The translations under genes were made by a program, and so were the position numbers. Shown piece after piece: positions 24,548-33,017 of a stretch of DNA of 64,000 nt. This DNA comes from Streptomyces sp. NBC_00663 (GTDB lineage Bacteria; Actinomycetota; Actinomycetes; Streptomycetales; Streptomycetaceae): NCBI RefSeq assembly GCF_036226885.1, contig NZ_CP109027.1:7378001-7442000 (forward strand). The letters are read 5' to 3'. The notes below the pieces were generated by a model. That model was not told the DNA's origin, ran no database searches, and saw only the letters and a list, made by a program, of their open reading frames with translations. Numbering within the stretch: the stretch's first letter is position 1; every line of letters begins with the position of its first letter.

Positions 24548-26295
24548 GCGACACAGGGATGCCGGGCAGGGCGCGACTGAGCCCGGAGGAACTCCGCAGT
24601 CATCAGTGGTACGGCACCGAGGGGCAGTTGCGCACCTGGTCGCACAACGCCCGGATGCGGCAGCTCGGTTACGAGGCGGAGGAGTACCGGGGCCGCCCGG
24701 TGATCGCCGTCCTCAACACCTGGTCCGACATCAACCCCTGCCACGTCCATCTCCGCGAGCGCGCCGAGGCGGTCAAGCGGGGGGTGTGGCAGGCCGGGGG
24801 CTTCCCGCTCGAATTCCCGGTCTCCACCCTCTCGGAGACCTACCAGAAGCCGACCCCGATGCTCTACCGCAACCTGCTCGCGATGGAGACCGAGGAGCTG
24901 CTGCGGTCGTATCCGATCGACTCGGCCGTGCTGCTGGGCGGTTGCGACAAGTCGACGCCGGCGCTGCTCATGGGTGCTACGTCGGCTGACGTGCCCTCGG
25001 TCTTCGTGCCGGCGGGGCCGATGCTTCCCGGGCACTGGCGCGGGGAGACCCTCGGCTCCGGCACCGACATGTGGAAGTACTGGGACGAGCACCGCGCCGG
25101 CAATCTGACCGACTGCGAACTCCGGGAACTGCAAGGCGGATTGGCGCGCTCTCCCGGTCACTGCATGACCATGGGTACGGCGTCCACGATGACCGCGGCC
25201 GCCGAGGCCCTCGGCATGACGCTGCCCGGTGCCTCCTCGATCCCGGCCGTCGACTCCGGGCACGAGCGGATGGCCGCCGCCTCCGGACGCCGGGCCGTGG
25301 AGCTGGCCTGGACCGCGCTCAGGCCGTCCGAGATCCTCAGCCGCGAGGCCTTCGAGGACGCCGTCACCACGGTGCTCGGGCTGGGCGGCTCCACCAACGC
25401 GGTGATCCACATCATCGCCATGGCGGGCCGGGCCGGGATCAAGCTCACCCTCGACGACTTCGACCGCATCGCCCGTACCGTCCCGGTACTGGCGAACGTG
25501 CGGCCCGGCGGACAGACGTACCTCATGGAGGACTTCTACTTCGCCGGCGGTCTGCCCGCGTTCCTGTCGCGGATCACCGACCTGCTCCATCTGGACCGGC
25601 CGACCGTCAACGGCACGCTGGGGGAGCAACTGGAGGGTGCGGTCGTCCACAACGACGACGTCATCCGGAGCCGGGAGAACCCGGTCGCGAGCGAGGGCGG
25701 GGTCGCCGTCCTGCGCGGCAACCTCTGCCCGGACGGCGCGGTCATCAAGCACATCTCCGCCGAGCGACACCTGCTCAAGCACACCGGTCCCGCGGTCGTC
25801 TTCGACGACTACAAGACCATGCAGCGCACCATCAACGACCCGTCGTTGAACATCACCGCCGAGAGTGTGCTGGTGCTGCGCAACGCGGGACCCAAGGGCG
25901 GGCCCGGCATGCCCGAGTACGGCATGCTGCCCATCCCCGACCATCTGCTCAAGCAGGGCGTGCGGGACATGGTCCGGATCTCCGACGCCCGGATGAGCGG
26001 CACGAGTTACGGCGCCTGCGCACTGCACGTGGCGCCCGAGGCGTACGTCGGCGGACCGCTGGCCCTCGTGCGCAGCGGCGACCTGATCACTCTGGACGTC
26101 GAGGCGCGCTCCCTCCATCTCCATGTGGAGGACGAGGAGTTGGCGCGCCGCCGGGCCGACTGGACGCCACCGCCCGTGCGTGACGAGCGCGGTTACGGCG
26201 CCCTCTACAACGACCAGATCACGCAGGCCGACACCGGCTGCGACTTCGAGTTCCTCGCCCGGAAGGGCACCGTGCAGGACCCCTACGCGAGCTGA
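24544..26295 (+). CDS. IlvD/Edd-family sugar-acid dehydratase, arabonate dehydratase-like
   Basis: 583 residues from ATG 24544, overlapping the upstream stop; a GTG at 24535 is less likely. Iron-sulfur cysteines are in SDINPCHVHL, LGGCDKSTPALLMG and SPGHCMTMGTASTM; PAVDSGHERMA and the ISDARMSGTSYG active-site motif also match. Pentonate dehydratases of this family remove water from L-arabonate or D-xylonate to give the 2-keto-3-deoxy acid. Arabinan side chains of pectin would be a natural arabinose source. No aldose dehydrogenase or lactonase is adjacent, so the sugar is inferred. Confidence 0.82.
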   Translation: MSDTGMPGRARLSPEELRSHQWYGTEGQLRTWSHNARMRQLGYEAEEYRGRPVIAVLNTWSDINPCHVHLRERAEAVKRGVWQAGGFPLEFPVSTLSETYQKPTPMLYRNLLAMETEELLRSYPIDSAVLLGGCDKSTPALLMGATSADVPSVFVPAGPMLPGHWRGETLGSGTDMWKYWDEHRAGNLTDCELRELQGGLARSPGHCMTMGTASTMTAAAEALGMTLPGASSIPAVDSGHERMAAASGRRAVELAWTALRPSEILSREAFEDAVTTVLGLGGSTNAVIHIIAMAGRAGIKLTLDDFDRIARTVPVLANVRPGGQTYLMEDFYFAGGLPAFLSRITDLLHLDRPTVNGTLGEQLEGAVVHNDDVIRSRENPVASEGGVAVLRGNLCPDGAVIKHISAERHLLKHTGPAVVFDDYKTMQRTINDPSLNITAESVLVLRNAGPKGGPGMPEYGMLPIPDHLLKQGVRDMVRISDARMSGTSYGACALHVAPEAYVGGPLALVRSGDLITLDVEARSLHLHVEDEELARRRADWTPPPVRDERGYGALYNDQITQADTGCDFEFLARKGTVQDPYAS

Positions 26296-26345
26296 TCGCG
26301 AGCACCACGGCCCTTTTCCGCGGGCTTCGCACAACCCTGCACCAG

Positions 26346-26359
26346 GAGAAAGCGCTTCC
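26346..26359. promoter_or_regulatory. Candidate LacI-type operator before the ABC permeases
   Basis: GGAGAAAGCGCTTCCC (from 26345) is a near-palindrome centred on GC. It lies 35 nt before the first permease start, in the only real gap (26296-26392) of this operon. No LacI gene is present in the window. Confidence 0.45.
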
Positions 26360-26392
26360 CGCACCACGTACTGAACTGATCGGAGAACAGTC

Positions 26393-27328
26393 ATGGCCCA
26401 AGCCGCAGCCGTGGCGAAACCGCCCGCGCCACCCCGGCGGCGCCGTGCCTCCGCCACCCCGCGCAGGCTTCCCTACCTGCTGATCGCGCCGGCGGCCCTG
26501 CTCATGCTGGGCTTCATCGCCTACCCCGTCATCAGCGTCTTCTACTACAGCCTGCGCAACTACAACCCGACCAAGCCATGGCGCAACGGCTACGCGGGCT
26601 TCGACAACTTCACGAAGATCTTCACCGACGACCCGGCCTTCTGGGACACGCTGACCTTCAGCGCCAAGTGGGTCTTCGTCGAGGTCGGCCTCCAGCTTCT
26701 GTTCGGCCTCGCGCTGGCGCTCATCGTCAACCAGACCTTCGTGGGCCGGGCCGTGGGACGCGCCATGGTCTTCTCCCCGTGGGCCGTCTCCGGTGTGCTG
26801 ACCTCCGCGATCTGGGTGCTGCTCTACAACTCCCAGACAGGTATCACCCGTTACCTCGCGGACATGGGCATCGGCTCCTACGGCACCAGCTGGCTGTCGG
26901 ACACCTCCACGGTGTTCCCGGCGGCGATCGTCGCCGACCTGTGGCGCGGAGTCCCCTTCTTCGCGATCCTCATCCTCGCCGACCTCCAGTCCGTCTCGAA
27001 GGACCTGTACGAGGCCGCCGAGGTCGACGGGGCCAGCCGGGTCAAGCAGTTCTGGCACATCACGCTGCCGCACTTGAAGGACGCGATCGTGCTGTCCACG
27101 CTGCTGCGCGCGGTCTGGGAGTTCAACAACGTCGACCTGCTCTACACCCTCACCGGCGGCGGACCCGCCGGCGAGACGACGACCCTCCCGCTCTACATCG
27201 CCAACACCAGCGTCGACGCCCACAACTTCGGTTACGCGTCGGCCCTGACCACGGTGGCGTTCGTGATTCTTCTCTTCTGCTCGATGGTCTATCTGCGCCT
27301 GAGCAAGTTCGGAGGCGAGGACAAGTGA
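26393..27328 (+). CDS. CUT1 sugar ABC transporter permease (MalF type)
   Basis: 311 residues, six membrane helices after a basic proline-rich start, EAA loop EAAEVDGASRVKQFWHITLPHLKDA. It should form the membrane channel for pectin-derived oligosaccharides or arabino-oligosaccharides, given its neighbours. The matching binding protein is probably the lipoprotein at 35182, about 8 kb away, and the ATPase is absent. Confidence 0.92.
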   Translation: MAQAAAVAKPPAPPRRRRASATPRRLPYLLIAPAALLMLGFIAYPVISVFYYSLRNYNPTKPWRNGYAGFDNFTKIFTDDPAFWDTLTFSAKWVFVEVGLQLLFGLALALIVNQTFVGRAVGRAMVFSPWAVSGVLTSAIWVLLYNSQTGITRYLADMGIGSYGTSWLSDTSTVFPAAIVADLWRGVPFFAILILADLQSVSKDLYEAAEVDGASRVKQFWHITLPHLKDAIVLSTLLRAVWEFNNVDLLYTLTGGGPAGETTTLPLYIANTSVDAHNFGYASALTTVAFVILLFCSMVYLRLSKFGGEDK

Positions 27329-28218
27329 GCATCAAGGAAGCCACCCCGGTCGTGTCCGAGGCCCGCACGTCCCCGCCGCCGCCCCGTACCAAGGGCAGGG
27401 AGCGCTCCTGGGACGACGTGCCCCGCTGGCAGATCTACCTGCCGCTGGGGATCTACCTGCTCTTCACCCTGATCCCGTTCTACTGGATCCTGCTCTTCGC
27501 GTTCCGCCCGACCGGCTCCACCTCGCTGGTGCCCTGGCCGATGACCTTCGACCACTTCGAGAAGGTGTGGACCGAGCGTGAGTTCGGCACCTACTTCCAG
27601 AACAGCGTCCTCGTCGGCGTCGCCACCCTGATCACGACGACCCTGGTAGCGCTGGCCGGCGGCTACGCCCTGGCGCGGTTCAACTTCAGGATCAAGAAGG
27701 CCTTCATGCTGGGCCTGCTGTGCTCCCAGTTCGTGCCGGGTGCGCTGCTGCTGGTGCCGCTGTTCGAGATCTTCGCCAAGATCCAGATGATCAACTCGCT
27801 GGGCAGCGTGATCATCGCCGAGACGGTCTTCCAGCTGCCGCTGTCGATCATCCTGATCAGCAACTTCATCAAGAACGTGCCCCCTTCCCTGGAGGAGGCG
27901 GCCTGGGTCGACGGCTGCAACCGCTTCACCGCGTTCAGGATCGTCGTGCTGCCGCTGCTGCGGCCCGGTCTGATCGCCGTCGGTTCCTTCGCCTTCGTGC
28001 ACTCCTGGAACCACTTCCTGTTCGCGCTGATGTTCCTCAACAACCCGGAGAAGCAGACCATCCCGGTCGGCCTCAACACCCTGATGGGCGCGGACAGCGT
28101 CGACCTCGGCGCACTCGCCGCGGGCGGCATCATCGCGGCCGTACCCGTGGTGCTGGTGTTCGCCTTCATCCAGAAGTGGCTGATCACCGGGTTCAGCGCG
28201 GGGGCGGTGAAGGGCTGA
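27325..28218 (+). CDS. CUT1 sugar ABC transporter permease (MalG type)
   Basis: 297 residues from GTG 27325, overlapping the first permease stop (GTGA). Six membrane helices, EAA loop EAAWVDGCNRFTAFRIVVLPLLRPGL. Its stop overlaps the pectate lyase ATG (TGATG at 28216-28220), tying import to extracellular cleavage. Confidence 0.92.
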   Translation: MSIKEATPVVSEARTSPPPPRTKGRERSWDDVPRWQIYLPLGIYLLFTLIPFYWILLFAFRPTGSTSLVPWPMTFDHFEKVWTEREFGTYFQNSVLVGVATLITTTLVALAGGYALARFNFRIKKAFMLGLLCSQFVPGALLLVPLFEIFAKIQMINSLGSVIIAETVFQLPLSIILISNFIKNVPPSLEEAAWVDGCNRFTAFRIVVLPLLRPGLIAVGSFAFVHSWNHFLFALMFLNNPEKQTIPVGLNTLMGADSVDLGALAAGGIIAAVPVVLVFAFIQKWLITGFSAGAVKG

Positions 28219-29501
28219 TGAGGGTACGTCAGATCGCCGTGGTGGCCGGAGTGCTGGGGCTGCTCTGCGTCCCCGCCCACGCCGACGCCCGCGACATCAG
28301 CCGCGACACCCTTCCCGCCGATGACGGCTGGGCGTCCGAGGGCGCGGGCACCACCGGTGGGGCCGCCGCCGACGCCGAGCATGTGTACGTCGTCACCGAC
28401 CGCGCCGAACTGGCCGCGGCCCTCGACGGTGGCAGCGCCACCCCGAAGATCATCAAGATCGCCGGGACCGTCGACGCCAACACCGACGACGACGGCGACC
28501 ACCTGAGCTGCGCCGACTACGCCACCGACGGCTACGACCTGGACCGCTACCTCGCCGCCTACGACCCCCGCACCTGGGGGTCCGCCAAGCCCAGCGGCGC
28601 GCAGGAGGAGGCCCGTCAGGCCTCCGCCGCCCGGCAGGCCGAGCGGGTCACGCTGAACGTCGGCTCCAACACGACGATCGTCGGCCTTGAGGGAGCCGTG
28701 CTCAAGGGCGCCAACCTCCAGGTCAAGAACGCCACCAACGTCATCATCCGCAACCTCGACTCACGTGACGCCTACGACTGCTTCCCCGTCTGGCAGCCCA
28801 ACACCGGCGGCCTCGGCGACTGGAAGACGGCGTACGACAACATCTGGCTGACCGGCTCGAACCACGTCTGGGTCGACCACGTCACCCTCAGCGACAAGGG
28901 CCACCCGGACGAGAAGGAGCCCACCTACTTCGGCCGCAACTACCTGCGCCACGACGGCCTGCTGGACATCACCAACGGCTCCGACCTCGTCACCGTCTCC
29001 TGGAGCAGGTTCTCCGGCCACGACAAGGCCATGCTGATCGGCAACAGCGACTCGGCGACGGGAGACCGCGGCAAGCTCCGGGTCACCCTGCATCACAACC
29101 AGTTCGAGTCCGTCGTACAGCGTGCGCCGCGCGTCCGCTTCGGCCAGGTGCACGTCTACAACAACCGGTACGTCGTCCCCACCGACGACTACCGCTACTC
29201 GCTCGGCGTGTCGACCGAGTCCGGCCTCTACGCCCAGAACAACGCCTTCACCACCCTCGGCCGGATCGAGGTCGCCGACCTGGTCAAGAGCTGGAACGGC
29301 ACCGCCCTGCACGACGAGGGCACCCTCTTCAACGGCTTCCCGGTCGACCTGCTGCCCATCTACAACGCCTACAACTCCGGCAGCGAGCGCGACCTCACGG
29401 CCGACGTCGGCTGGACGCCTACCCTGCACACAAAGATCGACAGCGCCGAGCGGGCCGACCGAGAGGTGGCACGCGGCGCGGGCGCAGGGAGGATCCCATG
29501 A
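28218..29501 (+). CDS. Secreted pectate lyase, family PL1
   Basis: 427 residues. Signal peptide 1-24 (ending AHADA). Right-handed parallel beta-helix with asparagine-rich turns; motifs TTIVGLEGAVLKGANLQVKN, NHVWVDHVTLSDKG, calcium/active-site region LRHDGLLDITNGSDLVTVSW and the catalytic RAPRVRFGQVHVYNN. It splits alpha-1,4-galacturonan by beta-elimination, needing calcium. Translationally coupled to the permease upstream and the oxidoreductase downstream (ATGA 29498). One of three stand-alone PL1 genes in the island. Confidence 0.9.
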   Translation: MRVRQIAVVAGVLGLLCVPAHADARDISRDTLPADDGWASEGAGTTGGAAADAEHVYVVTDRAELAAALDGGSATPKIIKIAGTVDANTDDDGDHLSCADYATDGYDLDRYLAAYDPRTWGSAKPSGAQEEARQASAARQAERVTLNVGSNTTIVGLEGAVLKGANLQVKNATNVIIRNLDSRDAYDCFPVWQPNTGGLGDWKTAYDNIWLTGSNHVWVDHVTLSDKGHPDEKEPTYFGRNYLRHDGLLDITNGSDLVTVSWSRFSGHDKAMLIGNSDSATGDRGKLRVTLHHNQFESVVQRAPRVRFGQVHVYNNRYVVPTDDYRYSLGVSTESGLYAQNNAFTTLGRIEVADLVKSWNGTALHDEGTLFNGFPVDLLPIYNAYNSGSERDLTADVGWTPTLHTKIDSAERADREVARGAGAGRIP

Positions 29502-30637
29502 GCACCGTAGACATCGTCCTGGCGGGAGCACGCGGCCACGGCCGCTGGCACCTGGAGAACATCCGCCGGCTCCAGGACAAGGGGATCGTGCGGCTCGCGG
29601 GCATCTGCGAGCTGACGCCGCTGGAGGCCACGGAGATCCCGGAAGGGCTCGGCACGCCCGAGCAGTCCGCCGACTTCGGTGCCCTGCTCGACTCCACCGG
29701 CGCCCGGATCGCGGTGATCTGCACGCCGATCCCGACCCACACGGACCTCGCGCTCATCGCCGCCGGCAAGGGCGTGCACCTTCTGCTGGAGAAGCCCCCG
29801 GCGCCGTCGTACGCCGAGTTCCGCCGCATGGCCGACGGGGTCGCCGCGGCCGGGGTGGCCTGCCAGATCGGCTTCCAGTCGCTGGGCTCGCACGCCGTGC
29901 CCGCGATCCGGCAGCTGATCGACGAGGGCGCGATCGGGGAGATCGCCGGAATCGGCGGCGCCGGCGCCTGGGCCCGCCCGGAGTCCTACTACCGGCGTGC
30001 CCCCTGGGCCGGCAAGCGGCGCCTGAACGGCGTCGACGTCATCGACGGCGCCCTCACCAACCCCCTCGCGCACGCCGTCGCCACCGGGCTCGCCCTCAAC
30101 GGCTCCACACGCGCCGAGGACGTCACCGGCATCCGGACCGAGCTGCTGCGCGCCAACGACATCGAGTCCGACGACACCTCCTGCGTCCGCGTCACCACGG
30201 CCCAGGGCCGCCCGGTCACCGTCGCGGCGACGCTGTGCGCCGAACACCCGGGCGAGCCGTACGTCCTCGTGCACGGCAGCCGCGGCCGGATCACGTTCTG
30301 GTACAAGCAGGACCGCGTCCTGCTCCAGCGCGCCGGCCACGGTCCCGAGGAGTACGAGCACGGCCGCACCGACCTGCTGGAGAACCTCGTCGACCACCTC
30401 ACCGACGGCACCGACCTGATCGTCCCGCCGGACGTGACCGGCGCCTTCATGAAGGTCGTCGAGGCGATCCGCACCGCCCCCGACCCGGCCCCGCTGCCCC
30501 CAAGCGCCTGGCACCTCGTGGACGACCGCCGGGTGGTGCCCGGCATCGACGGCCTCGTCGCGGCGTCGGCCGACACTCTCGCCCTGTTCTCGGAGCTCGG
30601 CGCCTCCTGGGCGCTACCAAAAGAGGTGAGCACCTGA
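29498..30637 (+). CDS. Gfo/Idh/MocA-family oxidoreductase
   Basis: 379 residues. Rossmann start VDIVLAGARGHGRWHLENI, then ICTPIPTHTDLALIAAGKGVHLLLEKPPAPS with the family EKP lysine, and C-terminal substrate domain RPESYYRRAPWAGKRRLNGVDVIDGALTN. These NAD(P) enzymes oxidise sugars or sugar derivatives; with the PmoA-like partner immediately coupled downstream this is a pairing often seen in carbohydrate clusters. It could supply the aldose dehydrogenase step missing for the pentonate route (speculative). Confidence 0.85.
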   Translation: MSTVDIVLAGARGHGRWHLENIRRLQDKGIVRLAGICELTPLEATEIPEGLGTPEQSADFGALLDSTGARIAVICTPIPTHTDLALIAAGKGVHLLLEKPPAPSYAEFRRMADGVAAAGVACQIGFQSLGSHAVPAIRQLIDEGAIGEIAGIGGAGAWARPESYYRRAPWAGKRRLNGVDVIDGALTNPLAHAVATGLALNGSTRAEDVTGIRTELLRANDIESDDTSCVRVTTAQGRPVTVAATLCAEHPGEPYVLVHGSRGRITFWYKQDRVLLQRAGHGPEEYEHGRTDLLENLVDHLTDGTDLIVPPDVTGAFMKVVEAIRTAPDPAPLPPSAWHLVDDRRVVPGIDGLVAASADTLALFSELGASWALPKEVST

Positions 30638-31482
30638 TGACGACCAACGACACCCCGGTCCTGCGCGTCGCGGGCCGCCCGGTCGGCCGCTATGTCACCC
30701 GGCCCGAGCTGGCCCCCCGGCTCTCGCCGCGGCCCTATCTGCACCCCGTCACCACCCTCGCCGGCACGGCTGTCACCGAGTTCAGCCCCGCCGACCATCT
30801 GCACCACCTCGGCGTCGGTGTCGCCGTTCCCGACGTCGAGGGGCACAACTTCTGGGGCGGCCGCACCTACGTCCGCGACCAGGGCCCCACCGAGCTCGAC
30901 AACCATGGTGCCCAGCGGCACAACGCCTTCCAGCTGCGCGACCCCGACGGCTTCGTGGAGGAGCTGCGCTGGGTCGCCGCGGGCGGCGAGCTGCTGCGCG
31001 AGCGCCGGACCGTGGCGGCCACCGAACTCACGGACACCGCCTGGGCGTTGGACTTCACCTTCTCGCTGACCAACGTCACCCCCGACCCGCTGTCGATCGG
31101 CAGCCCGGCCACCAACGGCCGCCCCGGTGCCGCGTACGGCGGCTTCTTCTGGCGGGCCCGCAAGGAGGAGCGGACACCGGACGTCTTCACCGCCGACAGC
31201 GAGGGGGAGGCCGAGGTCCACGGCCGGCGTGCCGACTGGCTCGCCCTCGTCGGTGCCGGCTGGACGCTGGTCTTCGCCGGAGCCACCGAACAGACCCGCC
31301 GCGACCCGTGGTTCGTGCGCACCGCCGAATACCCGGGCGTGGGCTCCTCGCTGGCGCACACCGAGCGGGTGCCGATCACGGCCGGCGACACCCTCGTGCG
31401 CCGGGTCGTCACCGTCGTCGCCGACGGCCGTCTCGACCGGGACGCCGCCGCCGCGCTCGTCCGCAAGGCGGTGAGCCTGTGA
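30637..31482 (+). CDS. PmoA family protein (DUF6807)
   Basis: 281 residues, cytoplasmic, all-beta. Motifs YLHPVTTLAGTAVTEFSPADHLHHLGVGVAV and HNFWGGRTYVRDQGPTELDNHGAQ match PmoA/DUF6807 proteins. The name is historic and does not mean particulate methane monooxygenase; biochemical role is unproven, though it co-occurs with Gfo/Idh oxidoreductases and glycosidases. Coupled both sides: TGATG at 30635 and GTGA at 31479. Confidence 0.8.
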   Translation: MTTNDTPVLRVAGRPVGRYVTRPELAPRLSPRPYLHPVTTLAGTAVTEFSPADHLHHLGVGVAVPDVEGHNFWGGRTYVRDQGPTELDNHGAQRHNAFQLRDPDGFVEELRWVAAGGELLRERRTVAATELTDTAWALDFTFSLTNVTPDPLSIGSPATNGRPGAAYGGFFWRARKEERTPDVFTADSEGEAEVHGRRADWLALVGAGWTLVFAGATEQTRRDPWFVRTAEYPGVGSSLAHTERVPITAGDTLVRRVVTVVADGRLDRDAAAALVRKAVSL

Positions 31483-32984
31483 CCGCCACCTACACCAACC
31501 CCGTCCTCGACGCGGACTGGTCCGACCCGGACGTCCTCCGCGTCGGCGACGACTTCTACCTCACCGCCTCCAGCTTCGGCCGTGCCCCCGGTCTGCCGCT
31601 GCTGCACTCGCGCGACCTCGTCAACTGGACCCTCGTCGGCCACGCCCTCGAACGCCTGGAACCGGCGAGCGAGTTCAGGACCCCGCGGCACGACTGTGGC
31701 GTCTGGGCGCCGTCCCTGAGGTATCACGACGAACGCTTCTGGATCTTCTGGGGCGACCCCGACCAGGGCATCTTCCAGATCAACGCCCCCGGGATCAGGG
31801 GCCCTTGGACCCGCCCGCACCTGCTCAAGGTGGGCAAGGGCCTGATCGACGCCTGCCCCCTGTGGGACGAGGAGACCGGCGAGGCCTACCTCGTGCACGG
31901 CTGGGCCAAGTCCCGCTCCGGCGTCAAGAACCGCCTCACCGGCCACCGGATGCGCGCCGACGGCACCGAACTCCTCGACGAGGGCAAGGTGATCGTCGAC
32001 GGCGACCGGATACCCGGCTGGTTCACCCTGGAGGGCCCCAAGCTCTACCAGCACGATGGCTGGTTCTGGATCCTCGCCCCCGCCGGGGGAGTGGAGACCG
32101 GCTGGCAGGGCGCCTTCCGCTCGCGCGGCTTCTTCGGGCCGTACGAGGAGCGCATCGTCCTGGAGCAGAAGGACACCGACGTCAACGGCCCCCACCAGGG
32201 CGGCTGGGTGCGCACCCCGTCCGGTGAGGACTGGTTCCTGCACTTCCAGCAGCGCGGCGCCTACGGCAGGGTCGTCCACCTCCAGCCGATGCGCTGGGGC
32301 GCGGACGGCTGGCCGGTCCTCGGCGACGAGGGCGCCCCCGTCGCCGTCCACCACAAGCCCGATCTGCCGCCGCAGCCGCCCGCCGCGCCCGCCACCGACG
32401 ACGACTTCCCCGGCGGACGCTTCGGCCGCCAGTGGAGCTGGACCGCCAACCCGCAGGACGGCTGGGCCACCCAGCACTCGGGTGACGGCCTCCGCCTCAC
32501 CTGTGTCCGCTCGGCCGACGCGCACGACCTGCGCAAGCTGCCGAACGTCCTCACCCAGCGGCTGCCCGGCACGCCGTCCGCCGTCGAGGTCGAACTCCGC
32601 CTCGACAGCGAGGAACCGGGCGCCCGGGCCGGACTCGCGGTGCTGGGTGACGCGTTCGGCTGGATCGGCCTCGAACGCGGCGCCGACGGCGCGGTCCAGG
32701 TCGTGCACCGGTTCGCCGAAGGTGTCGCCGAGCGCGAACGCGACGCCGACCACCCTCGACCCGCTCCCGAGGGACGGGTACGGCTGCGGATCGAGATCGG
32801 CGCGGGCGCCCGCTGCCGCTTCTTCTACGACGTCGGCGACGGCCCGCACCCCTCGGGGCCCGTCTTCGCCGCCACCCCCTGGCGCTGGGTGGGCGCCCTG
32901 CTCGGCCTCGTCGCGCTCGCACCCACCGGAAACGGGCACGCCGGCGCGGCAACCTTCACGCGGTTCAGGATCACTTCTCTGTAA
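31479..32984 (+). CDS. Glycoside hydrolase family 43 (arabinofuranosidase/xylosidase type)
   Basis: 501 residues, no signal peptide, so intracellular. Five-bladed propeller about 1-310 with catalytic base Asp16 (DADWSDPDVL), pKa modulator Asp124 (GLIDACPLW) and acid Glu185 (WFTLEGPKLY); C-terminal beta-sandwich about 315-500. Probable exo-acting removal of arabinose or xylose from imported side-chain oligosaccharides. Last gene of the coupled block starting at 26393; GTG start overlaps the PmoA stop. Specific sugar cannot be fixed from sequence. Confidence 0.88.
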   Translation: MTATYTNPVLDADWSDPDVLRVGDDFYLTASSFGRAPGLPLLHSRDLVNWTLVGHALERLEPASEFRTPRHDCGVWAPSLRYHDERFWIFWGDPDQGIFQINAPGIRGPWTRPHLLKVGKGLIDACPLWDEETGEAYLVHGWAKSRSGVKNRLTGHRMRADGTELLDEGKVIVDGDRIPGWFTLEGPKLYQHDGWFWILAPAGGVETGWQGAFRSRGFFGPYEERIVLEQKDTDVNGPHQGGWVRTPSGEDWFLHFQQRGAYGRVVHLQPMRWGADGWPVLGDEGAPVAVHHKPDLPPQPPAAPATDDDFPGGRFGRQWSWTANPQDGWATQHSGDGLRLTCVRSADAHDLRKLPNVLTQRLPGTPSAVEVELRLDSEEPGARAGLAVLGDAFGWIGLERGADGAVQVVHRFAEGVAERERDADHPRPAPEGRVRLRIEIGAGARCRFFYDVGDGPHPSGPVFAATPWRWVGALLGLVALAPTGNGHAGAATFTRFRITSL

Positions 32985-33017
32985 CTCACCTCGTACGTAA
33001 GCCTTTTGGGAGCCGCA

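Noticed and set aside
24544..26295. Dihydroxy-acid dehydratase of branched-chain amino acid synthesis (IlvD)
   Set aside because: Context (GntR, DHDPS-like dehydratase, sugar ABC genes) and the SDINPCHVHL / PGHWRGE sequence pattern favour the sugar-acid branch.
30637..31482. Particulate methane monooxygenase subunit because of the name PmoA
   Set aside because: No membrane helices or metal-site motifs; it is the DUF6807 carbohydrate-cluster family that shares the name.
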